Positions 29,349-39,523 of a DNA stretch of 64,000 nt are shown in pieces; position 1 is the first letter of the stretch, and the number at the start of each line of letters is the position of its first letter. Made by a program: the position numbers and the translations under genes. The notes under the pieces were generated by a model. It was given only the letters and a program-made list of their open reading frames with translations. It did no database searches and was not told the origin of the DNA. This stretch comes from Selaginella moellendorffii (lineage: Eukaryota; Streptophyta; Lycopodiopsida; Selaginellales; Selaginellaceae), in contig NW_003314261.1 of the NCBI RefSeq assembly GCF_000143415.4, positions 3,898,880-3,962,879 on the forward strand, in the 5' to 3' direction.

Positions 29349-31521
29349 ATGGCGGCGGGCGAGGAAGAATGCGCGCCTTCCACGGCCTCCTCGTGCAAAC
29401 CCGGGAGCAAGCTCACGTTTAGGGCTCCTCAGCAGCCATACACTTACCAGGATTTCGCCTATGGCAGGCTGCTGGGCATGGGATCCTACTCCAAGGTCAG
29501 GTTTTGTGGCGAATTCTAGCTGCATTTTTCCATTTTTCATTTTTCTCCCCTTGTTTCAGGTTGTGAGAGCTAAGAAAAAAGACTCTGGAGCTGAGTTTGC
29601 GCTCAAGATCATGGACAAGAAGCACATCACCAAGGAGAACAAGGTCGCGTATGTGAAGATGGAGCGGCTTATTCTGGATCATCTGGATCATCCTGGTGTG
29701 GTTCGTTTGTTTTTCACGTTTCAGGATACTCACAATCTCTGTAAGTAATTTCTTTCTTCGTTTGTTGCTTTCGCTGATACATGAAAATCTAGATATGGGA
29801 CTGGAGTGCTGTCATGGGGGAGAGCTCTTCGACCAGATAAGAAGGGTGGGCCATTTACTCCTGCTCGTTGAAATGTTTTGGTGACATGTCTCTTTTCACG
29901 CGCAGAAAGGTCGTTTGTCTCTCGAAGAAGCTCGTTTCTATGCTGCGGAGATTGTTGATGTTTTGGAATATATTCACGGCCAAGGATTGATTCATCGGGA
30001 TCTCAAGGTATTCCTTTCTTGGCTGTTGTTCTGTACAATTCTCTTGCTGCTGCCAGCAGAGGAGATGGTCGATTACGTTTTTTTTTCACCATATGATCCT
30101 GATGGTCGTTTTGATATCGACATTGGCCAGCCAGAAAATTTACTCCTGACTGCTGATGGGCATATAAAGGTGGCAGACTTTGGCAGTGCGAAGGTGACAA
30201 CACCCCTCCAGAATGGTCTCAGCGACGCGCAAGCAGGTTAAATATCTGTCGTTCTCGTGTTCTTTCCTCGTGTCGTTTAGTGTGCACTTTCGTTTCACAG
30301 ATGACAAAAGCTGTACGTTTGTTGGCACTGCGGAGTACGTTTCTCCAGAAGTTTTGAATGGCCATCCCGTTACTATTGGGTATGTGTGATGGGATTTCTT
30401 TTTGGTTCTTCCGTTTAATAAGCAGCCGGTTTGCAGGGCAGACTTATGGGCCTTGGGATGTATTATATACCAAATGCTAGAAGGGAGGCCTCCTTTCAAA
30501 GGCGGGAGCGAATACCTCACGTTTCAAAAGGTTTTGGCGAAAGACCTTGTCATACCGTCTCACTTCCCCTCCGCAGCCAAAGAACTTATCAATAAGTTGC
30601 TGGTAAGTCGATGATAATTTCTTTGTGGAGTGGAAAGGACACATTTTGGTTGTTCTTTCCAGAACCTTGAACCTGACAAAAGGCCCGGAGCTGGCCCAGC
30701 GGGCTATACAGCGTTGAAAAGCCATGCTTTCTTCAGCGGGATTGAGTGGCTTAAACTCAGGCAGTCGGCCGCACCCGGGCTTGCTCCATCGCCATCGTCT
30801 CAGGTGATCTACAGGCAGCATTGTGTCAGTTATTTGTTGGCTTATGTTCGAACTCGACTTTGTTGTTGATGACGCGAAAACATTGACGCACTTGTTTAAA
30901 GGGTGGGGGGAATGGAGCTGAGAGTGATGATTCAGAAAACTCGGACTGGGATCTAGCTCATCTGGGAGGCCGGGTCTCGAGGCTAGACGTTTCGGACGCC
31001 TCGAGTCCCATGTCCAGCAGTAATGAGCCATCGAGTCCCAGCGCCGTGCTTGCTTCTGCTGCAAGACTTCTCGACGAGAACGTTCACGAACCATGGTTAG
31101 TTCTCACACTTCTCTCCAAGTCGATTTTTTGGTTTCAATTGTAGCTGACCCGAGTTCCCTGTAGGCAGAAGTTTCTATTCGAAGGTGAAACCATCTTGGC
31201 CAGTTCGCGCGTCCGGAAGTTTCGAAAGCTCTCGGTCAAGAAGAGACAGCTGATCCTCACTGACAGGCCGAGGCTGTTCTACGTCCACCCGATCAAACTT
31301 GTTTTCAAGGGAGAGGTTCCATGGTCGCGGGATATTTATGTTAGAGTGGAGAACGATCTCAAGTTTTGTATATGCACGGTAAGTCTCGTTTTTTTTCTCC
31401 ATCTCTAATGCGTTGCTGTGGTTTTCTCGAGCAGCCAAAGCGGACTTATAATCTGGAGGATACAAAGGGACAAGCGAGGGTCTGGAAAGAATCCATAGAA
31501 AAGCTTGTCAATGCGAAATAA
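29349..31521 (+). CDS. PDK1: 3-phosphoinositide-dependent protein kinase 1
   Basis: Multi-exon gene, about 490 residues. The AGC kinase domain shows [10 protein letters not shown] (Gly loop), [11 protein letters not shown] (VAIK Lys), LIHRDLKPENLLL (catalytic loop, joined across introns), VADFGSAKV (DFG), [13 protein letters not shown] (activation loop Ser/Thr region and APE-like end) and [13 protein letters not shown] Ser-rich linker leads to a C-terminal PH domain ([37 protein letters not shown]). PDK1 phosphorylates the activation loop of other AGC kinases downstream of phospholipids. The ATG at 29349 is the first in the kinase frame; an upstream ATG at 29296 opens only a 12-codon uORF. 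Confidence 0.95.
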
Positions 31522-31654
31522 TGTTCATCGATGTTAATTATAGTTAGCGACGTTTATTTAGCTAATTATTATCTTGACACGTGGCGATTGATAAACCGTT
31601 GAGATCTTTAGGGCTTGAAAATACGAAAAAGAAGAAAATTCTCTGAGAGGGGGA

Positions 31655-34600
31655 ATGGCGGAGGAGGAAGGGATCGAGTTGGTCGTGTTGCCGGATCTTA
31701 GCGCGCTCTTGAAGCTTGATGAATTGGTGCGCAAGGGGAACATCACCGGCGCCAAGGCGGCTTTCGCGAGGCAGAAGTGAGGAGATTTTTCCTCTTTTTT
31801 AGCGTTGGATCGATAGAATTTGCAATGCAGGTATGAGGAACTCCACAAGAGTCTCAAGGAAAGTATAGCAAACACTAGGAAATTGTTTGAAGAAAGGGAG
31901 GAGCTCACTCGCAAGTTTAATGTAAGGAAACTCTTTGGTTTTCTCTTTTGCCTTGCATTGTTTTTCTCTAGCGGTGACATCTTCCTCTCTTTTGTAGGTG
32001 GAGAAGATTGAACTGGAGAAAGTTTTGGTCGACGCCCAGGAAGATGAAGCTGCTCTCGACATGCTTCGTGAGGACTCGGAGCAAGCGGAATCAGAAGCAC
32101 TGGCATGCAGGTAAAGTATGGTTCTTTGTCTATTTTTTTATCTTCCTAGCTAGACAACCAACTTTGCCGCAGGGAGAGGGACTTGGCATTGCAGGCCGAA
32201 GAAACGGATCTTAGAAGAGCGCAAGAAGAATTTCAGAAGAGGATCGAAGAGATAGAACATGAGCATGATATGGCTCTACAGCCAACGTTGCTTCAACTGA
32301 AGGTGATAGATACATTTGGTAATGTGCCTCCTTCGTTATCTCTGAGTTTTGTGATCCATACAGATGGATATCAGCGATTTGCATAGCCAGCACGATGATT
32401 CTATTGCAAAGATTGAGGAACTAAAGAAGGAGGTATAATCGTTCTTACAACTTAAAACCTCTCCTGTGTAAGTTTTCAGTTTGCTCAATTGTTTTTATAG
32501 GCTCCACCCATCACACGCGACCACATTTTTGGCAGAGCGCTGAAATTCAAGCGCGTCTTGAGGTCCTGGCGACCGACATGCAAGGTCTTACCGTTCATAG
32601 AAGAGGAGAGTTTCAAACTCTGACAACATACGATGGAGTTCCAGAGAAGCTTAAAAAGCAGGCAAGTTTTCTTCTTGCGATTTTTCTGGTTAAGTGGATT
32701 GTGGTAACAGGCAGATGTTCTCTCAAATGGAGTCAAAGGGCTCACCACTCAGGATCAAAATTACAGCGAGAAGGTGTTATCATGGTCGCAAAACTGACAA
32801 ATACATGACAAATTACATGCGTCCTTCGCAGATCAAGGAACTCGAAACACATATTGAAAAGCTAAATCAAAACATGAGAGAAACTACTGAAGAACATGCA
32901 AGGCTTGCGGTTGAACTGGAAAAGGTTCGGCAACTGACTGAACAGAAGGTACGATTTTACGATCCTGTCGTCAACGCCTAATAACTACTGCTTTTTGCTA
33001 TAGGAGCAATCAGTTGCGGAGATGAAGAAGGAGCTTGAGCTTCATAGTCTAGATGCCGATCAATATCTTGCGGATCGAGTAAGAATTCATAAATGACTTC
33101 CCGGAAAAAACGGTCCGTTTCTCGTGATGCAGGTGACTTTGGATATGCAATTGAAAGCCCTGCAAACCGATCACAAAGTGGAGCAGGAGAGGCTCGTCAC
33201 TCGCACCACCGACAAGGATAAGATAACAAAGAAGGTCAAACACACAGAAAATGTGCTCAAGCAAATACAGGATACCCTTCCAGCCTTTGGAGCCATCAAG
33301 AGCAACATAAATATGCAGGTATAGCCTTCTATCCTTTTTTGCGACTAACGGCGCCCAAGTTCTTAGCTTATGCAAGTTGAAAACGAAAGAAAGAAAGTGC
33401 ATACCGCAGTGTTAGAGATTAAGAAAGACACTGATGGTAGAATGCGTATGTACACCGAGTTGAAAGGAGTTGGCAAGGAAATGGTTGCGCAACTACGCGA
33501 GGGTCATCAAAAGGTAAGCCTTGATTTCTTTCGGCAGAGTTACGGCGCGTAATGCAGGCAACGGAGCTCGAAAGGGAGGTTTATAGATCCATCAGTCTTG
33601 ACTACGAACGGCAACAGCAAGCGGGAGAGCTTGCGAGCATGCGAGAAAATATTTGTCGTACACTTTCTTTGAAGGTAATGCGAGCTAGTTTCCCCCGGTT
33701 TTCCTCACGTTGTTTGTGATTTTGCAGGTTCAGCAACTAAAAGAAGCCAGAGAAAGAATTCGGGTCTCAGACATTACTATCGGATTTCTACAAAAGAAGG
33801 AAAAAGATATCTGTGACACCTATGCCAAGTTCTTCAATGTGTATAATCTTCTTAGAAGCCAACGGAATAAGTCTGTCAAACTGATGCAGGTCTGTGTCAT
33901 GTGGTAGAGATATCACTGCTGACTTGTGTCGATGTTTTTAGTTAAGCAATCTCACAATTCTCGAGCTTAAGGACAAGATGGGGATGCTGGAGGTCGAAGT
34001 AAACATGCTGCAGAACGAGGTTTTGTACAAAGATAAGGTCTTGACGAAGATGAGGAAAGAGTTTGCCATCATTGTTCAACACCGTTTTCTTCTTCGGTCA
34101 GAGATTACGCAGTGCCACATTGCACTGCAAAAGAAGAAGGTGATTACTTCCTTTCACAGCTTCTTTGTCGAACTAACTCAGGGTCATCGGCCAGGAAATG
34201 GCGGATGAGCACATGATAGAAATTGACAAGCTAAATGGTCTCCTTCGGAACGCCGAAAAGGACATGGAATCGTTTAGAAAACAGTATGAACATGCGGTTT
34301 TAAGCCGAAACCACACTGGTATATCTCTCATAGATCGCAACGATGAGCTTTGTATCCTTTATGAGAAGTCTCACGCCCAGGTTTGTTGTCGAGAATTATA
34401 TCGTTTTCGTGGTTTAAGTGTTCGTCTCGATGCAGGATGAGCTTCTAAAACATTCAGAGATTGAACTTTTGAAACGAGAAAACGAAATTGCCTTACTCAA
34501 GCCGGAGCTCATCAACCTTGAAAGATATATTCTTCTCTGCTACAAGTCTCTTCCAAATGCCGTGGAAATACGCAAGGAGATCAAGAACGTCAAAATTCAA

Positions 34601-35573
34601 GTATGTCATGCTTTGTCTTCTCTTTCCTCGCATTCGCTTATGCGTCATTACTCCAGTTGAGATTAACCGTGCAAGAAGGCGAGAGGCTGTCTAAGCTGGT
34701 AGAAAATCCGGAGAACAAAGCTCACTGGAGGCTGCTAGAAGGCACCGACCCGACGGCAAACGAGCTCATGGCGAAGCTCACAGCATTGGAGTTCTTCCTC
34801 CACCGGAAAGGCGACCAATCCTTGGAGAAAAACCTTGTCTTGGAGGAGGTAATTCTCTATCCGTTGATATCGACTTTGATTTCTACGTGTGGCTGTTTCA
34901 CAGGTGACGGCTCTGGCCGAGGACCTGAAAAAACAGGCAGCTGATGGCTATGCCGACGCCGTGGAAACTGTCTCAAAGATGAGCCGGTTCCAGCGACAGC
35001 TTCGACATGTCACCACGCAAATGATGGCCACCGTTTCGGAGCTATCGCTAACACAAGTCAGTAGATTCAAGTTTTCCATTTCTAGTTCATTGTCTCATCG
35101 AGTTATTTGTGTTTTGCAGGCGACAGCCATGAGTTTGAAGCAAGAGAAGGAGTGTCTGGAGGCCGTCCTTTTGGAAGCCTCGGCTCGTCTAGCTAATGGA
35201 GAGGTGAGAAACACTGTTCTTCCAGTTTTCTCCAACTGTTCTTTCCTTTTCTCCAGCCTCCAACCGCGGATTGCGAGAGAGAATGGCACCATATGCAGAG
35301 GCGCTCGTTCTCGGCGTGTGGATTCAGCCGGGACGACTCGGAATTTGGAGAACGAAGGCAAGCTCTTGATCTCTTGTCTGTCTTGAGTTCTTACGAGTTT
35401 AGTTCTTCTCTCGCAGATCCACTGCCGAGCCAAGGCCAAACGCTTACATTCCAGTGGATAACTATGGCCTCCCAAAACCATTCGGAGGAGCCCATCCACC
35501 ATTCAAGCCCACCGAGCCTGGAGCTTCGTTCCGGCATATAAGAAAGCCAGAGCCAAGGCCAGTCGACCTCTAG
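31655..35573 (+). CDS. CCDC146: CCDC146-like coiled-coil protein, probable axoneme/centriole component
   Basis: About 21 small exons encode roughly 920 residues, close to the animal protein's length. The protein is almost all coiled coil (for example [39 protein letters not shown]). The middle has the conserved block [20 protein letters not shown], and the C-terminus has the family signature [19 protein letters not shown] ... [22 protein letters not shown]146 is needed for sperm flagella in mammals and occurs in ciliated lineages. In a plant with swimming sperm the likely role is in the basal body or flagellum (inference). The second-last intron may be GC-AG (GAACGAAG before GCAAGC). It begins 133 bp after PDK1. 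Confidence 0.88.
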
Positions 35574-35696
35574 AAAAATTTGAATGGAGAATATGCCTCA
35601 GAATATTCGTGCTTTTGCCACGTCCGCTGTACAAACCGTTTTCTCCGTGTTCTTCGGTGCTGGATTTTTTATACTAGCTAGTGTAGAAGGTAGCTC

Positions 35697-37258
35697 ATGG
35701 CGTGCGAAGAGCTAGGGCGAGCCCTAATCGCCGATTGCGCCGTGTGGAGGGATCCTCAGTTCCAGCGGAGCAGCCATGTCCGGGCGCTGCGCTACGCGCT
35801 CAAGACGTGGGCGACTGAAATGCGGCGTAAGTTTGATTCTGATCGATTCGAGCTAGGATTGGAGATTGCACCTTGTATACAGGCGTGAAGCGCTACGACA
35901 TTGATGTCTCGAGAGCGATTCAAGCGTGCGCTCGCCTAGAGCAGAGCTTGAATGAGTCGAATGACATCGATACATTCCAGTGTCATCGTGAGTTGGAGTT
36001 TTTCTTGCGTTTTTTTTCACAAGTTTCTTACTGTGCTTTGTGATTGTAGAGGAACAAGTCGCTAGTCTCTATAGCGCTGCGGATGCTGTTCTATCAGCGG
36101 AAGAAGGTCGATGTTTCATGGTGAGAATGGATCTTGCAGAGGAAAAAAATTCTTACGATGCATTTTTCATCTTTCTCATTTTGCAGACTGAGCGAAACAA
36201 AGCAGCCATTGAAGCTTCGATTCTTTTATTTGGTTCTCGAGGGGTCGTACCGAGAGTGGCAGCGGCCCCGGAGCCTCCAGTTGGCTGTAACAGGCGAGTG
36301 GACTGCAAGGCTGTGATAAAAAGCGTGAACGATGGCTGGCAACCGCGCTGGCCAGGAGATTTGGGAGATCCTTTCGAGCCTTACCACGTAAGTTTTGATA
36401 TTGAAACTCTTTCATGCTCTCCAACATTTCGTCGTGGATTTACAGCAACTTGTCGAGCAGTTCCTCCACAGCTGCCTCACGTTCCATGCAAAGTATGTTT
36501 GTCAATCGTTCCCCTCGGCATCCTTAACTACGTAAAAGCGGTAACACAAATGTCGGAATTGTTTCTAGAGCTGCCAGATTTTGTTTAACTGCGAGTTTCC
36601 TTCTGTGCTCAGGGCCTTGGAGCAGCTAAGCACTGCGTTTGCGCTGGTAAGAAGGGCCAGCAAGAATGCAAGGGAGCTTTCGTACATCAGAACTCTCGCC
36701 GGAGCTGCTGGAATCTCCGTGAAAGAGTATCGGCGACTGTGGGAGATGTTTACAAAGATCGACTATGAAAACACTGGGTACGCTATTTTCTTTAAGGAGA
36801 GAATCTCAAACGCTGCTGACAGAAACATCACTAAGAAGGAACTCATGGCCGCGATGAAGCGAGACAAGGACGTAAGTTGCTACTCCTTTCTCTCGAGAGC
36901 TGAAGCATTTCATTCCAGATAGCCGCATTCATGCAATTGTCTAGAGCCAAAGGCAAAGACGGCCGTAGAGAATCATTCGAAAGCGTCTTCAACAGGATCG
37001 ACTCCACTGGTAAGAGTAGTTCTTCCAATTTTTCGTGGACGATTTTTGATTCTCATCTCCAAATTGGCAGGAGTCGGGGCCATCACTTGGGAACAATTCC
37101 TCTACTTCTTCTCGAGTGGTCGATCGCTCATCGGCGACAACGTCTGCCCATCAAACTGCGTCTCCGGTGCTGCTAAGCGCCCGTCCAGTCCAATTGGAGG
37201 CTCCGTGCGATCCAGCGTTATCGTACACCACGTCCATTGTAACACCCCACACGACTAA
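35697..37258 (+). CDS. Unrecognised EF-hand protein
   Basis: About eight exons joined by in-frame GT-AG introns, starting MACEELGRALIADCAVWRDP and giving roughly 310 residues. The first two thirds are helical with no family I recognise. Two EF-hands follow: FTKIDYENTGNITKKELMAA has a full loop (D-x-E-x-T-x-N...E), while FNRIDSTGVGAITWEQFLYF is degenerate (Val, Ala and Gln at ligand positions). The tail is Ser/Cys-rich and may not be conserved. It follows CCDC146 by 123 bp on the same strand, so a link to flagellar function is possible but rests only on position. Plant-specific or lycophyte-specific origin cannot be judged. Confidence 0.7.
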
Positions 37259-37352
37259 GAACATGCCGTACCCAAGAACCCTAATCTGGTTTATCGTCCG
37301 TACATTGTCCGTATCCAGGGTTTTAGCAAGAACCCTAATCTGGTTTGTTGCG

Positions 37353-37596
37353 ATGGAGCCATGGGTCCGCCGATTCCTCTACAGCGGTGACAACAAGCAC
37401 GTCTTCATCGGTGTAGTGACGATCTTGGGAGTGGGCTACATTCCCTGGTACTTCATGACCAGAGGTTCGTTCTCTTCTCTCATTTGATCAACCGATTGAT
37501 GCCAGAATCACATTTCTATCAGGTGTGAAGCATTCCAGTCATCAGGATTACATGGATAAGGCAGAGGAAGCTCGCAAGGCGCGGCTGAGCACCTAG
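37353..37596 (+). CDS. Small single-pass membrane protein (61 aa, two exons)
   Basis: Exons 37353-37464 and 37523-37596, intron GT-AG of 58 nt, give a 61-residue protein: MEPWVRRFLYSGDNKHVF, one hydrophobic helix (FIGVVTILGVGYIPWYFM), then TRGVKHSSHQDYMDKAEEAR. A short basic N-terminus, one helix and a charged helical tail resemble small plant inner-mitochondrial-membrane proteins, but I cannot name the family. It sits between the EF-hand gene and a still smaller ORF, all on the same strand. Confidence 0.6.
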
Positions 37597-37684
37597 AGTA
37601 GGAAGAAAATGCGGAGATTTAGATGAATGGTATATGGTGTTTGAGAACTTCCCCCAAAACTTTGTTTTAGGGTTCTTGAGGGGT

Positions 37685-37837
37685 ATGGCGCGAGTAGAGG
37701 AGAAGCGGCCCTGTCCGTGCTGTAGTTGCCCGTGCTGCATCAAGTACTTCCTGGTGGTCATGTCTATCCTCTCCTCGTCCTCCTGGATCTTGTGGCAGCT
37801 GATCTCTAAAAATCTTCCCGAGGCTCGGGATCTGTGA
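37685..37837 (+). CDS. Candidate 50-aa Cys-rich single-pass membrane protein
   Basis: An uninterrupted ATG-to-TGA frame encodes MARVEEKRPCPCCSCPCCIK followed by a hydrophobic stretch (YFLVVMSILSSSSWILW) and a short polar tail. The dense CPCCSCPCC cluster before a membrane helix is distinctive. It starts 24 bp before the BASS1 ATG by its stop, so it could also be an upstream ORF in a BASS1 transcript. No family recognised. Confidence 0.35.
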   Translation: MARVEEKRPCPCCSCPCCIKYFLVVMSILSSSSWILWQLISKNLPEARDL

Positions 37838-37861
37838 TCCCTCAATAGTTTTTCCATTTTC

Positions 37862-39452
37862 ATGGCGGCAAGCGCTTGTTTCTCTGCTGGAGCGGTGATA
37901 TTACGGGATCGAGCCCGCATTTCTTCGATATCGGCTCCAAGATCTCTCTATAGCAGCAAGAACGGGCTCATATTCCAGTCGCACAAATCTCGGAGCTTCA
38001 CCGAGAATCGGTCGCGATCAGCTCGCGGAGTTCCCGCGGCCAGGAGTTTTGGAGATCTGCCCGTGGAAGAGGGCGATGGCGTGTGGATCCAAAGGCTTGA
38101 AGCCATTGGAGGTGTGCTCTCGTCCTTGTTCCCGGTCTGGGTCGGGATCGCCTGTGTGGCGGCATTGGTCAGGCCGAGCGCGTTCTTGTGGATCAAGGGG
38201 CAGCTCCAGATGGTCGGGATCACGATCACGATGCTTGGTACGTATAAAAGGAAACTTTCCCAGTGTTAAAATCAATGACTTGGATCACAGGAATGGGAAT
38301 GACTCTTTCGATCGATGATCTCAAAGGAGCTTTGTCGATGCCACGGGAAGTTGCTGCTGGAGTGTTCTTGCAATACACGGTTTGAGAGTTTCGATGTTCT
38401 TCTCTATTCTTAAAATTTTGTTGGTTTTTTGTTTTCATCTTCGTTAGATCATGCCACTAACAGGAGCTACCGTAGCTCGTGTTCTGGGATTGCCATCTCA
38501 CTATGCCGCGGGTCTCGTGCTAGTATCTTGCTGCCCAGGAGGTTTTTTTTTCCTTCATTTCATACTTGCAAATGTGTAACTTATCCATACAGGAACTGCG
38601 AGTAACGTTGTTACATACCTTGCAAGGTAAAATTCGTTGCATCCTTTCTTTTGTTCTTCCATTTTCTACTTGCTAAAGGACTGGTCTTCCACTGGATTAT
38701 ACAGGGGCAATGTTGCGCTTTCAGTTATTATGACAGCGATCAGCACATTCTTAGCAGTGGTTTGTGACTATATAACATTTGCTTTGGTCATCGTAGATGC
38801 TTATTTGTTTCTTGATAACAGGTAATGACGCCTCTCTTGACGGCCAAGCTCGCTGGACAATACGTCGCTGTTGATGCAAACGCTCTCGTGTTGTCAACGT
38901 TGCAGGTAACGAGTTTTTCAGTTCCGAACTTTTTGAAACAATTTGCCTATTGTAGGTGGTGCTTTTGCCGGTCCTGACAGGAGCTGGGATGGCGCACTAT
39001 CTCCCTGGACTCGTTCGGATTCTATCGCCCTTAGCTCCAACAGTTGCAGTGGTTACGATTGCCGCAGTTTGTGCCGGTGCAATCGCGCAGAGTGCTGCAG
39101 CAATCACCACCACGGGTGCTCAGATTTTCGTGGCGGTCGCAATGCTGCATGCTTCTGGATTTTTGCTTGGATATCTAGCTGCCAAAGTCATAAGGTTTAG
39201 CGAATCCACAGCTCGGACAATATCAATCGAGGTTGGCATGCAGGCAAGTCAGCAGCGTGTTTCTTCGTTGCACTCTCACTAACATTGGTCTACCTTCAGA
39301 ACTCGGTACTGGGAGTGGTTCTTGCAAACCAGCACTTTACCAGTCCATTGACTGCTGTCCCTTGTGCAATTTCCAGCGTCTGTCACTCCGTGTTTGGCAG
39401 TGCCCTTGCTGGTTTTTGGCAAGCTTCTTCTCAGGGACCATCCGAGAGTTGA
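37862..39452 (+). CDS. BASS1: Chloroplast sodium/metabolite cotransporter, BASS1-type
   Basis: Exon 1 (from 37862) carries a Ser/Arg-rich transit peptide and the first membrane helices (SLFPVWVGIACVAALVRPSA). Further exons add GMGMTLSIDDLKGALSMPRE, GLVLVSCCPGGTASNVVTYL, VMTPLLTAKLAGQYVAVDA, HASGFLLGYLAAKVIRFSES, RTISIEVGMQNSVLGVVLAN and HFTSPLTAVPCAISSVCHS. The CCPGGTASNVVT and SIEVGMQNSVLG blocks are the two crossover (sodium site) motifs of the bile acid:sodium symporter fold. The sequence looks closer to plant BASS1 than to the pyruvate carrier BASS2. The substrate is not established. The stop (39450-39452) is 71 bp before the next PPR gene. Confidence 0.9.
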
Positions 39453-39523
39453 GGTTGATGGAATTCTTATTACTATTGGATTTTATATTGCGCTTAATTT
39501 CAGGTTTCTAGCTAAGTTATGGA

